Positions 16,392 through 24,367 of a DNA stretch of 46,085 nt are shown here, one piece after another. The notes under the pieces were generated by a model, which had not been told where the DNA came from, ran no database searches, and worked only from the letters and a program-made list of their open reading frames with translations. The position numbers were made by a program, and so were the translations under genes. This DNA is from a bacterium (GTDB lineage: Bacteria > Margulisbacteria > Marinamargulisbacteria > JAHFDA01): contig JAHFDA010000018.1 of assembly GCA_023249225.1 (NCBI GenBank), forward strand, positions 1-46,085, given 5' to 3'. The first letter of the stretch is position 1; every line of letters starts with the position of its first letter.

Positions 16392-18524
16392 TCAAGCAGC
16401 AGTTGTTTGATCTTGTTCATGTAATTCGTACTCACATTTTACACACTTTTTAAACGGAGCCTTGCCGCGCGCGCGTTTTATCACTAAAAAACCCTTACAT
16501 GGCGTCTGCGGACATATGTCCCCCGTAGGTTTGTCCCATACCGCAAAGGTACATTTAGGATAGCCGCTACAGCCATAAAAGATTTTTCCACGCTTGCTGC
16601 GCCGTTCAACAATCTTGCTACCGCATTCGGGACATACAACGCCCGTATCGGCCACCAGCGACCGGGTATTTTTACAGTTGGGATAGCCGCTACAGGCGAT
16701 AAACCGACCATACCGACTGGTTTTGATGATCATGGGGCTGCCGCATTTTTCGCACACTTCATCGGTTTTTTCATCGGTGTTGATTTTTTCCATTACATCC
16801 GAAGCAATCTTTAGGTCTTTTTCGAAGGGCTCAAAAAAATTCCGAACAATTTGGCGCCAGTCGATGCTACCGTCGTCGATCATGTCGAGCTTGGCTTCCA
16901 TGTCTGCCGTAAAACCCACGTCCACGATATCGCTAAAGTGTTTGACCAGTTGATCATTGATCAACAGTCCCAGATCGGTTGGCACCAAGGCCTTGCTTTC
17001 TTTACCCACGTAACCACGGTCTTGAATGGTGGACATGATGGGGGCATAGGTCGAAGGGCGTCCAATGCCCTGTTCTTCAAGAAATTTAACCAGAGAGGCT
17101 TCGGTAAAACGTGGTGGCGGCTGGGTAAAATGCTGTGCTGGCAAAAGCTCTGCCAAGGCCATGGCCTGACCCGGCGTCAAAAGCGGCAAAAGGTTTTCAG
17201 CGTCTTCATCGCGCTTGTCTTCGTCCTGGCCTTCAAGATAAACCTTCATAAATCCATCAAACTTAATCACCGAACCAGAGGCCCGCAAGACAAAACCATT
17301 GCCCTGAATTTCCACCGATGTCACATCGAGAATGGCAGGTGCCATCTGGCAGGCCACAAAGCGCTGCCAGACCAGGCGGTAGAGCTTCAACTGGTCCAAC
17401 GTAAGATCATTTTTAATGGAATCCGGCGCATACTCGATGTGTGTGGGCCGAATGGCCTCGTGTGCATCCTGCACACGACCCTTGGACTTATAGACGTTGG
17501 CCGACTCGGGCAAATAACCAGCGCCATACCACTGCGTGATGGCCGCCCGTACTTCGCCGATGGCTTGTTCACTAATACGCACCGAATCGGTGCGCATATA
17601 TGAAATGAGACCCGTCGATTCACCATGCAAGTCTATGCCTTCGTAAAGCTGCTGTGCCACCATCATGGTTTTGCGCGCGCCCCAACCCAGCTTGCGCGAT
17701 GCTTCTTGTTGCAGGGTGCTGGTAATAAAAGGTGCCGTGGGGTTACGGCGTTTTTCCTTTTGCACCACATCCGCAACCTGATAGGTGCCGCCTTCTAGCT
17801 GCGACACCAGTGCCTGTGCTTCCTGGCCGTTATTGATTTTTATTTTTTCCTTGTCACCCACGCGTCCGTAAAGTTGAGCCCGCACGGTTTCATCTGCCGA
17901 TGTTTTAAATAGGCCTTCGATCGACCAATACTCGACCGGCTTAAACGCCTGAATCTCACGCTCACGCTCGCAGATAATGCGCACAGCCACCGACTGCACC
18001 CGTCCGGCTGAAAGCCCCCGGCGGATTTTCTGCCATAAAAGCGGCGAGAGCTTGTACCCCACCAGCCGGTCTAGCACACGCCGGGCCTGTTGGGCGTAAA
18101 ACCGGTCAAGGTTAATCTCGCGCGGGTGTTCGATGGCGTAGGTTACGGCCTGTTTTGTGATCTCATTAAACTCGATACGATAGATATGCTCTTTGTTGAC
18201 CTTTTTAGACGACAAAAGCGCCTGCGCCAGGTGGTAGGCAATGGCTTCGCCTTCACGATCCGGGTCAGGTGCCAGAAAAATCTGGTCAGCGCCTTCGGCC
18301 GCTTTCTTGAGTTCGTTAATGGTTTTGGTTTTGCCCTTGATGGTGATGTACTGCGGTTCAAAATTGTTTTCGACATCCACACCCAGCTTGCTCTTAGGCA
18401 AATCACGCACATGGCCAAAACTGGCCTTTACAAAAAAGTGCTTGCCTAAAAAACGTTCCAGGGTTTTTGCTTTGGCGGGTGACTCCACGATGACCAGAGA
18501 TTTTTTAGCTTTTTTTTCGGCCAT
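16392..18524 (-). CDS. topA: DNA topoisomerase I
   Basis: Type IA topoisomerase that relaxes negative supercoils. Toprim domain at the N-terminus (SLVIVESPAKAKTLE, then APDPDREGEAIAYHL with the metal Asp pair), GLSAGRVQSVAVRII, and active-site Tyr in GLISYMRTDSVRIS. Three Cys-rich ribbons close the protein: CEKCGSPMI..CSGYPNC, CPECGSKIV..CSGYPKC, and a third, irregular CPQTPCKG..CVKCEYE. At 710 aa it has normal length. Confidence 0.97.
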   Translation of the reverse strand: MAEKKAKKSLVIVESPAKAKTLERFLGKHFFVKASFGHVRDLPKSKLGVDVENNFEPQYITIKGKTKTINELKKAAEGADQIFLAPDPDREGEAIAYHLAQALLSSKKVNKEHIYRIEFNEITKQAVTYAIEHPREINLDRFYAQQARRVLDRLVGYKLSPLLWQKIRRGLSAGRVQSVAVRIICEREREIQAFKPVEYWSIEGLFKTSADETVRAQLYGRVGDKEKIKINNGQEAQALVSQLEGGTYQVADVVQKEKRRNPTAPFITSTLQQEASRKLGWGARKTMMVAQQLYEGIDLHGESTGLISYMRTDSVRISEQAIGEVRAAITQWYGAGYLPESANVYKSKGRVQDAHEAIRPTHIEYAPDSIKNDLTLDQLKLYRLVWQRFVACQMAPAILDVTSVEIQGNGFVLRASGSVIKFDGFMKVYLEGQDEDKRDEDAENLLPLLTPGQAMALAELLPAQHFTQPPPRFTEASLVKFLEEQGIGRPSTYAPIMSTIQDRGYVGKESKALVPTDLGLLINDQLVKHFSDIVDVGFTADMEAKLDMIDDGSIDWRQIVRNFFEPFEKDLKIASDVMEKINTDEKTDEVCEKCGSPMIIKTSRYGRFIACSGYPNCKNTRSLVADTGVVCPECGSKIVERRSKRGKIFYGCSGYPKCTFAVWDKPTGDICPQTPCKGFLVIKRARGKAPFKKCVKCEYELHEQDQTTAA

Positions 18525-18621
18525 GAAACATCTAACTTACCTGTCTAAAATCAACCGTGTCAAATCTGCGCATATTAATAAAAACCCTCAACAGGCAATG
18601 AATCGATCAAATAGTGGGCTT

Positions 18622-19617
18622 TTACCGGGCAAACACAAGCGTGGGGCTGTGCCAAAGTTTCCCCTCCGTATCCAGTGTCAGGACATTGATGCTGGGCGGC
18701 AGGGATAGGGTTTCGAGCTTACCCAGCACAAACAGTGTGGTGCTTAAAATATCCGCATCCAGTCCGCTTTCTGCACATACCGAAACCAGCGTGTAACCCG
18801 GTTTAACCTGCGTCTTTAAGCGCGGATCAAAAATAGGATGCGTTACCCAGGCCTCGCCTAGCGGCCAATGCTGCGACAGACTGGAACTTGCCAGTGTCTG
18901 ACCGCTTTGCAGCATGATCTTTCCGAGCAAGGCATTGGGCTGGCGCGGGTCTTCGATGCCTACCGGCCAATCTCCATGGGCGGGATCTTGCCCCCATACC
19001 GTAATCTGCCCGCCCAGGTCGAGCAGCGCGGCAGGCACTTTAAGCGCTTTGAACATCAAGAGCGCACGGTCAGCGGCATACCCTTTAGACGCCCCCCAGA
19101 CATCGACTTGCGTCAGAGGGTGGCGCAGAGCCCCCACTTGGTTATAAGGATCAAGCCAAAGATTCTGCCAGCCAATACCGGCTGCCTGGCTTTGCCATAT
19201 ACGGCTGACGGCAGATGGATCGGTCGTGACCCGGTAAGCCAATGTAAGCGCACCCACGGTGGGATCAAAGGCACCCTGCGACCAACGGGCATAATACAGG
19301 CTGCGGTCAAGAATGGCGTACAGTTCTGGACTCAAGCGCATATTGCGCTGCGCATTAAGCAAAGACACTTCACTGTGGGGGTCGTAGAGGTTACTTTTGT
19401 TTTCGACCGATTTAAGCTCGGCAAATACGGCCTCGGCCACCTGTCCGGCTCCAGCAGGATCTTGCATATATAAAGTAAGCCGACAACGGGTCCCCAGAGC
19501 ATGGGTTTCAAATGAGAGCGCCTTATACGGCAGGCGTGGTTTTAACGCATACAAAATTCCCAGCACACAAAGCAGTGCCAGAATGGGTAAGTGCCATTTT
19601 TTTTTGAGTGAAATCAA
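18622..19617 (-). CDS. apbE: FAD:protein FMN transferase
   Basis: Transfers FMN from FAD covalently to Thr/Ser of target proteins outside the cytoplasm. The 331-aa protein has an N-terminal membrane anchor (residues 9-27), ETHALGTRCRLTLY, SLYDPHSEVSLLNA-like and AFDPTVGAL elements, DVWGASKGYAADRA, ALLDLGGQITVWG, and the C-terminal metal-binding GLDADILSTTLFVLG. The start is TTG, overlapping the TGA of the upstream membrane-protein gene. It is last in the porin/FMN-binding/membrane/ApbE unit, whose second gene encodes its likely substrate. Confidence 0.93.
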   Translation of the reverse strand: MISLKKKWHLPILALLCVLGILYALKPRLPYKALSFETHALGTRCRLTLYMQDPAGAGQVAEAVFAELKSVENKSNLYDPHSEVSLLNAQRNMRLSPELYAILDRSLYYARWSQGAFDPTVGALTLAYRVTTDPSAVSRIWQSQAAGIGWQNLWLDPYNQVGALRHPLTQVDVWGASKGYAADRALLMFKALKVPAALLDLGGQITVWGQDPAHGDWPVGIEDPRQPNALLGKIMLQSGQTLASSSLSQHWPLGEAWVTHPIFDPRLKTQVKPGYTLVSVCAESGLDADILSTTLFVLGKLETLSLPPSINVLTLDTEGKLWHSPTLVFAR

Positions 19618-20126
19618 GCCTCGGGACGGTCTTTGATTTGCCAGTTATACCGGTCCCAAAACCATAAATAGGCTAGCAACGCCAACATCAAAAACCCAAG
19701 CACCGACTGCAGGCACACAAAAGAGAAAACTTTAAGCCAGGCCCAGGCCGGATGCCCAAAACGCACCAGCCAGCTTGAAGCCTCTTGCAAAAAAGCGCTG
19801 GCAAATGCCAGCACAATCACAAATACCTTAAGCGGTTTTGAGACCGGCACAAAAATCATCAGGTGTGTCAGCATCAGAATAACCAGCGCCATGATCGGCA
19901 GGTGAAAATGCGAGGTTTCGGACAGACCTTCGAACGTTTTTGGCACCTGAAATGTGGCGTCAGAACCCCGATAATACGCCACCACCGATTGCGGATTTAA
20001 ATTCATGTGCGCAAAATACATGGCAAAATTGGTCAGCCAGAAGAAAAACAAAAACATCAGCGTCAGGCTAAGCGTCAGGCGCATGAGCGGGTTGTGTTTA
20101 AAGCCGCCTTTTTCCATATACTTCAT
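19614..20126 (-). CDS. four-helix membrane protein, possible b-type cytochrome
   Basis: A 170-aa protein with four hydrophobic helices (about 18-40, 74-95, 99-121 and 133-157). His residues sit at helix edges: His40 at the end of helix 1, His75 and His88 on helix 2, and His125 between helices 3 and 4. A His pair 13 residues apart on one helix is what di-heme membrane cytochromes use, so heme binding is possible but unproven. ATGA overlap with the FMN-binding gene before it and TTGA overlap with apbE after it show tight coupling. The likely role is passing electrons between membrane and the flavinylated partner. Confidence 0.7.
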   Translation of the reverse strand: MKYMEKGGFKHNPLMRLTLSLTLMFLFFFWLTNFAMYFAHMNLNPQSVVAYYRGSDATFQVPKTFEGLSETSHFHLPIMALVILMLTHLMIFVPVSKPLKVFVIVLAFASAFLQEASSWLVRFGHPAWAWLKVFSFVCLQSVLGFLMLALLAYLWFWDRYNWQIKDRPEA

Positions 20127-20665
20127 GGGATACTGTCCTTGGAGCGAATCATAACATCATAGACTGCCAGGGCACGCCGGACGGCTTTAAGCGTGGCCCA
20201 GCTGCTTAACGTAGACCCCGCCACCGCCACGATATCTTGCTTGAGCCAAAGAGCATCCGAAAGCGTCCTGCCTTGGAACAACTTAAGCCACCGCTGTGGC
20301 GGCAGAAAATCCTGCGGTTCGTTAAACGCCAGCGTACAGATGCTGGTCACCCGACTTTCGGCATCCAAGACCACTAAAAGTGTTTCGGGCTGCGTGCGCA
20401 CCACATGCGTGTCAAAAAAGGCATACCCCAGATTTTTTCCATCGCGCATGGCCTGGTAGTACACCAGCAGCTGACTATCCAGCTTGGATCTGGCCCGTTG
20501 TTCGATCATTGATTTTTGTTCTGGCGTAAGAAAGAGCTCCTGACGCAGTACGTTGGCGCTTAAAAAAACCTCATGCAACGCTTGTGCCTGGGTCTGAAAG
20601 ACCTGGGCGTGAGCCACGCTGGAAAGCATGACCCACGTCCAGATAAAGCTGCTTAATCTACGCAC
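20123..20665 (-). CDS. secreted FMN-binding (RnfG/NqrC-type) protein
   Basis: A 180-aa protein with a signal peptide (MRRLSSFIWTWVMLSSVAHA, cleavage about residue 20). The C-terminal part matches the FMN_bind domain: a VLDAESRVTSICTLAFNEP strand pair and the attachment motif D143-IVAVAGST-LSS, a variant of D-x-x-S-G-A-T-x-T/S in which Thr152 would be flavinylated. Start GTG. It is translationally coupled to the membrane protein and apbE downstream and starts 11 bp after the porin stop. It is the expected ApbE substrate and periplasmic electron carrier. Confidence 0.8.
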   Translation of the reverse strand: MRRLSSFIWTWVMLSSVAHAQVFQTQAQALHEVFLSANVLRQELFLTPEQKSMIEQRARSKLDSQLLVYYQAMRDGKNLGYAFFDTHVVRTQPETLLVVLDAESRVTSICTLAFNEPQDFLPPQRWLKLFQGRTLSDALWLKQDIVAVAGSTLSSWATLKAVRRALAVYDVMIRSKDSIP

Positions 20666-20676
20666 AACAAATGCTA

Positions 20677-21918
20677 TTAAAACATAAAGGTAGACGCAAA
20701 ACGCATGGAGTCCACCCCGGAATTATCGCCAAGGATTTCATTTTGGTAGTCTACCTTAAGCGCCACGTTGGGATGCGGCAGGTAACACAGGCCAAATACC
20801 AGATAGCTTTTGTCATTGGCGGCGCTGGCCGTGACTGTCGAAAGCACCGCTGCCTGGGTGTTGAACTTTTCGTAACGCACAAAGGGCATCAATGCCTGTT
20901 CACTTTGTGGCATAAAATGCGGCAGAATGTCGTATGCTGCTTCAACATAGTAACCGTATTGCGAGGTTCCTGCCGCAAAATCGGCCGTGACAGAACTGGC
21001 ATTGGTCAGACTGGTATTGGCATACAGCGCACGCAATTCAAGTTGCCCAAGCTTTAAACGACTGTGCAAATCCCATAACAAGAGTCCCACGTTGGCGCCG
21101 GTCTGGCCTTGATCCGTGCCACCCATGAAAAACGAAGCCCCCAACAGCGACCCCGGTTGCAGTTCGTAATCAAGGCGTCCGCTAAGCGCAATATCTTCCA
21201 TTTTGGCTTTAGACCCCTCTTGGCGTCCGTCACGAATGCCGCTTTCGTCAAAACTGCCGCTGCTGCCGGTGGCCGAAAGACTTTCAGAGGCGTAAAATTC
21301 ATAGCGGATTTGTTCACCCAATTGTCCAAAAACACCGGCACCGTTTGCTCTCCAAGTGGTAGGTATCATTTTTTGTTCCACTTCAGGACGGCGGACAGAA
21401 AAAAATGTGGGTGGTTCGTGGATTTGATTGTAAATACCCACGGGAATCAGCAGCATGCCCGTGCGAAAGTTTGCCACTGGACACATGAGAAAATCAAGAT
21501 ACGCAAACTCCACCGAAACCTCACCATTTTTTCCGCCACTGCCATGTTCAAATTCAATTTCAGAATTCATCAAGATGCTGTCAGAAAACTTATAACCCAG
21601 ATAAAGCACCTGTCGCAGGTAGTCGATGGTGTCGTTTTTGCCACCTGCCGTTCCATTGTCTTTAAGATCGGCATACCGGTCGTAGACCATCTCGCCGTAA
21701 CCCGCCAGTGACAGGCCTTTTGACTGGCTGTAGATTTTAGACGCTGCCGGACCAAGGCCCGTCTTAACGCTGGTTTCGCCAGCCACCTCGCCCAGTTTTA
21801 ATTGTTCAATTTCCCTGGAAAGAATGTCGATTTTTCTATCAAGTTCACTCACATCTGCTGCGCTAGCAATGCCATAGCATAAACACAACATAAGACCCGC
21901 CACACACCATTTTTGCAT
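20677..21918 (-). CDS. outer-membrane porin-like beta-barrel
   Basis: A 413-aa protein with a signal peptide (cleavage about ASAADV, residue 20) and a short coiled coil (ELDRKIDILSREIEQLKLGE), as in trimeric porins. A long alternating-strand region follows, ending in FASTFMF, a C-terminal aromatic outer-membrane signature. The segment LLIPVGIYNQIHEPPTFF followed by RRPEVE and IPTTWRANGAG is a recognisable conserved stretch of an outer-membrane family I know only as uncharacterised. AAGGAG lies 6 bp before the ATG. A Fur box and a second palindrome are upstream, and it is first in the flavin unit, so it may pass iron or a redox substrate. Confidence 0.8.
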   Translation of the reverse strand: MQKWCVAGLMLCLCYGIASAADVSELDRKIDILSREIEQLKLGEVAGETSVKTGLGPAASKIYSQSKGLSLAGYGEMVYDRYADLKDNGTAGGKNDTIDYLRQVLYLGYKFSDSILMNSEIEFEHGSGGKNGEVSVEFAYLDFLMCPVANFRTGMLLIPVGIYNQIHEPPTFFSVRRPEVEQKMIPTTWRANGAGVFGQLGEQIRYEFYASESLSATGSSGSFDESGIRDGRQEGSKAKMEDIALSGRLDYELQPGSLLGASFFMGGTDQGQTGANVGLLLWDLHSRLKLGQLELRALYANTSLTNASSVTADFAAGTSQYGYYVEAAYDILPHFMPQSEQALMPFVRYEKFNTQAAVLSTVTASAANDKSYLVFGLCYLPHPNVALKVDYQNEILGDNSGVDSMRFASTFMF

Positions 21919-21938
21919 TTATATCTCCTTATTTGATA

Positions 21939-21955
21939 ATGATAACTGTTATCAT
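21939..21955 (-). promoter_or_regulatory. Fur box upstream of the porin-flavin operon
   Basis: ATGATAAC-T-GTTATCAT is a perfect 8-1-8 palindrome matching the 7-1-7 Fur consensus (TGATAATnATTATCA) except for the inner T/A pair, here C/G. Its edge is 21 bp before the porin ATG. A Fur-family gene lies in the same island. Binding predicts repression by Fe(II)-Fur. Confidence 0.75.
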
Positions 21956-21983
21956 AAACAAATTACTTATCTATTTTAATTCG

Positions 21984-21996
21984 GACTAAAATAGTC
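21984..21996. promoter_or_regulatory. possible Rrf2/IscR-type operator
   Basis: GACTA-AAA-TAGTC is a perfect palindrome preceded by CG. A second degenerate copy (CGGACTATATAGGAT) starts at 22049. Rrf2-family iron-sulfur regulators often bind GAC-(AT)7-GTC-like sites. It sits in the AT-rich porin promoter region (21956-22089). The regulator is not in the window. Confidence 0.35.
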
Positions 21997-22089
21997 TGTC
22001 AATAAAAAATTAATTTAATTATTTAGTGTGATTTAAGTCAAATTAAATCGGACTATATAGGATTTAATTACAGAAAAATCGCTTTCAGG

Positions 22090-22587
22090 CTACTTATTTG
22101 CAATCAACTTTTCAATTTCCTTATCGGCAAAAAACAAACCGCGACTGTCCGTGCCAGCCATCTTAATGGTGCCAATAATGGTGTTGAAAAGTTTTTCTTC
22201 TTCATGTTGTTCGGCCACAAACCACTGCAAAAAATTAAAGGTGGCAAAATCTTTTTCCTTAAGGGCAAGCTCTACAATACTGCTGATTGATTGGGTCACT
22301 TCCTTTTCGTGCTTGAGTACGATTTCAAACAGTTGCAGCAACGACTTGAAAGTGTGGGGCACCTTGGGCACAGGTTGCACCAAGGCATGCGCGCCTGCAT
22401 CAATCACATATTTAAACATCTTCATCATATGGCCCTTTTCCTCTTCGGAGTGGGCGTACAGAAACTTGGCCGAACCAAAGTAACCTTCTTTGTCGCACCA
22501 CGATGCCATCGAAAGATAATAATGCGAGGCGTAATCTTCAAGTCCAACTTGCGTATTAAGGGCGTTTTGGATTTTTACGGACAACAT
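22090..22587 (-). CDS. non-heme ferritin
   Basis: Iron-storage protein of 165 aa, the length of bacterial FtnA. Ferroxidase ligands line up with E. coli numbering: Glu17, Glu50, His53, Glu94, Gln127 and Glu130. The chosen ATG (22585-22587) has AAAGGAG 8 bp upstream; the frame is open 20 codons further but without support. It stores Fe as a ferric core, complementing the FeoAB importer and Fur in this island. Single gene, own promoter likely upstream near 22620-22680. Confidence 0.94.
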   Translation of the reverse strand: MLSVKIQNALNTQVGLEDYASHYYLSMASWCDKEGYFGSAKFLYAHSEEEKGHMMKMFKYVIDAGAHALVQPVPKVPHTFKSLLQLFEIVLKHEKEVTQSISSIVELALKEKDFATFNFLQWFVAEQHEEEKLFNTIIGTIKMAGTDSRGLFFADKEIEKLIANK

Positions 22588-22690
22588 AAACCAGCTCCTT
22601 TTATCGTTATTCATTGACAGTCTGTGCCCGACTTGCAGGCGTGTCAAGTTAGGGTAAAGAAGGCATTTTTCTAGGTTTTATATGGCGTAA

Positions 22691-23239
22691 TCAAACTTCG
22701 CCCATGCTGGCCTGCACAAATTCAAGCAACACGATGGGCACGAGGTATTCATGCATATCCGGTTTGCTGGCATCGTCTTGCGTCAGCCGGAAACAGAGTG
22801 TGTAATCGAAACCGTAGTCGGTACGCACAATGTCATGCCTGATAAAACGCGGACCCATGGCTTTTTCAATAGCGGCCACGAACCTTACAAAGGCGTCGCA
22901 CGGATAGGCATAATACGCCAGGGTATTTAACAGCGTCAGGGCCGTTTTCAGATCAGGATGTTCTACGGCTTCTGAACTAAACCCGTAAACCTCTACTAAG
23001 CGGTCGAGCAAAGTTAAAAATCCCGCACTTTGGGTATAACGTTCAACTTCTGCGTCCAGAACGGCAAGAAAAGCTCCCGCGTCGATAATGCAGCGATTTG
23101 GATTGACTTGCAGAGCGCGGATGTATCGTTGACGCACCTCTTCAGGCGTCTGGCCTTTAAAAATTGGAAGCACTGCTTTTTTGGCGGTGGGAGCCTGATC
23201 AAGCTGGGCGGCGATACGTCTCAAGTTCAACAAATCCAT
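22691..23239 (-). CDS. hypothetical protein, 182 aa
   Basis: No family recognised. The product is soluble, mostly helical by eye, with no signal peptide or membrane segment and scattered Cys (49, 114, 149). A GGGGGA ribosome-binding site lies 8 bp before the ATG. It lies at the 3' end of the znu-like unit, 312 bp after the permease stop, with a doubtful small frame between. It may or may not belong to metal uptake. Confidence 0.7.
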   Translation of the reverse strand: MDLLNLRRIAAQLDQAPTAKKAVLPIFKGQTPEEVRQRYIRALQVNPNRCIIDAGAFLAVLDAEVERYTQSAGFLTLLDRLVEVYGFSSEAVEHPDLKTALTLLNTLAYYAYPCDAFVRFVAAIEKAMGPRFIRHDIVRTDYGFDYTLCFRLTQDDASKPDMHEYLVPIVLLEFVQASMGEV

Positions 23240-23245
23240 CGAAAA

Positions 23246-23530
23246 TTATCCCCCAAAACCCGCTTCACCCAGAATCTCAATTTCCTTTAACCGGAAATCA
23301 TGGGGATGACGCACTGGACGCAACTTTTCTCCGCCGTCCAAGGCATCCCGTAAAATGCCATGATCGCTGTAGATCTGAACGATATCGATGTGAACCGCAA
23401 GATGTTTTGTTGCATCGCTGTTGGTATGTCGTGGGTTGGGAGAGAAAGTTGCAGGCAATCCATAAGGCCGGGAGGGGTTCGCACCCGCTAAGCGGCTCCC
23501 CCCACAGAGCTTCTTAACGCTGCGCTTCAC
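23246..23530 (-). CDS. doubtful small ORF
   Basis: A 94-codon frame fills most of the 312-bp space between the ABC permease and the 182-aa hypothetical gene and ends 6 bp before the latter's ATG. Its second half (from HIDIVQIYSDHGILRDALDG on) looks protein-like, while the first 45 residues are low-complexity and GC-skewed. No ribosome-binding site is clear. It may be a decayed gene end fused by chance to intergenic sequence. Confidence 0.3.
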   Translation of the reverse strand: MKRSVKKLCGGSRLAGANPSRPYGLPATFSPNPRHTNSDATKHLAVHIDIVQIYSDHGILRDALDGGEKLRPVRHPHDFRLKEIEILGEAGFGG

Positions 23531-23551
23531 CTGACATGAAATATTGATGCT

Positions 23552-24364
23552 TCACTTTGTTACGCAACAGGTTAAGGCTGACTGTATTCCGGCCACCGTA
23601 AAAATTGCGGTCATGGTGATAATGATGGCCGCGCTGCTGGGCCAGTCATAGCGGACGGATAAACCCAAACCAAGTGCGGCTGCGGTGATGCCCATGGTTG
23701 AACCTATCAAAAAACGCCTGCCAAAACTTTGGGCAAAAAGCAGTGAAAACAAACTGGGAACAATCAAAAACGTAAACACCAAAAGCACGCCGGCAATGCG
23801 CACCGAACTTGTAACCACCACGCCGAACAAGGCGTAAAAAGCCATGTCCCAAAAACGCTGGGGCCAGTCAGGCTCCTGATGGAAGTTTTCGGAATTCTTT
23901 GCAAAGCGCTTGTGCAGCAGCGCGGCGGCAGCGCCCACACCGGCATAAATCAGCGCTGCATGCTTTAAACCTTTGGGGGTTAGAAACAAAATTGAACCGT
24001 TCAGGATATGTTCCAGGTGCTCCGCGCCCTGGGGCAAATGGCTCATCACCAGCGTGGCCAGGGCCGTGGCAGCTACAAAGGTCATGCCAATGATGGCCTC
24101 GTGCGGAATGCGGTCGCTGCGGCTGCGCGTAAGCGAAAAAATCGCTGCACCGATGAGCGTGAACAAAAAGGAGATGCCGTAAGCCCACAGGCTTTGCTCA
24201 TCAATGTTCATAAGATGCGCAAAGCTGATGCCCAACGCAGCCAGCTGGGCCAGCGCAAGATCCACAAAAATGACCTTGCGGCTGACCACATGCTGGCCAA
24301 AGTACCCATGGATGAATACCAATATCACACACGCCAAAAACGGTACAAGCAAAAAAGAAAGCAT
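23552..24364 (-). CDS. znuB: ABC-3 family metal transporter permease
   Basis: Inner-membrane permease of a Zn/Mn/Fe importer (ZnuB/MntB/TroC family). The 270-aa protein has about eight hydrophobic helices, begins MLSFLLVPFLACVILVFIHG and contains VSRKVIFVDLALAQLAALG, the typical ABC-3 coupling region. It starts 3 bp after the binding-protein gene. The unit lacks the ATPase (ZnuC) on either side within the window. The metal cannot be told; the symbol is by similarity. Confidence 0.85.
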   Translation of the reverse strand: MLSFLLVPFLACVILVFIHGYFGQHVVSRKVIFVDLALAQLAALGISFAHLMNIDEQSLWAYGISFLFTLIGAAIFSLTRSRSDRIPHEAIIGMTFVAATALATLVMSHLPQGAEHLEHILNGSILFLTPKGLKHAALIYAGVGAAAALLHKRFAKNSENFHQEPDWPQRFWDMAFYALFGVVVTSSVRIAGVLLVFTFLIVPSLFSLLFAQSFGRRFLIGSTMGITAAALGLGLSVRYDWPSSAAIIITMTAIFTVAGIQSALTCCVTK

Positions 24365-24367
24365 GGT

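Noticed and set aside
16851-17603. 250-codon plus-strand frame opposite topA.
   Set aside because: Shadow of the clearly coding topA strand; no ribosome-binding site or family features.
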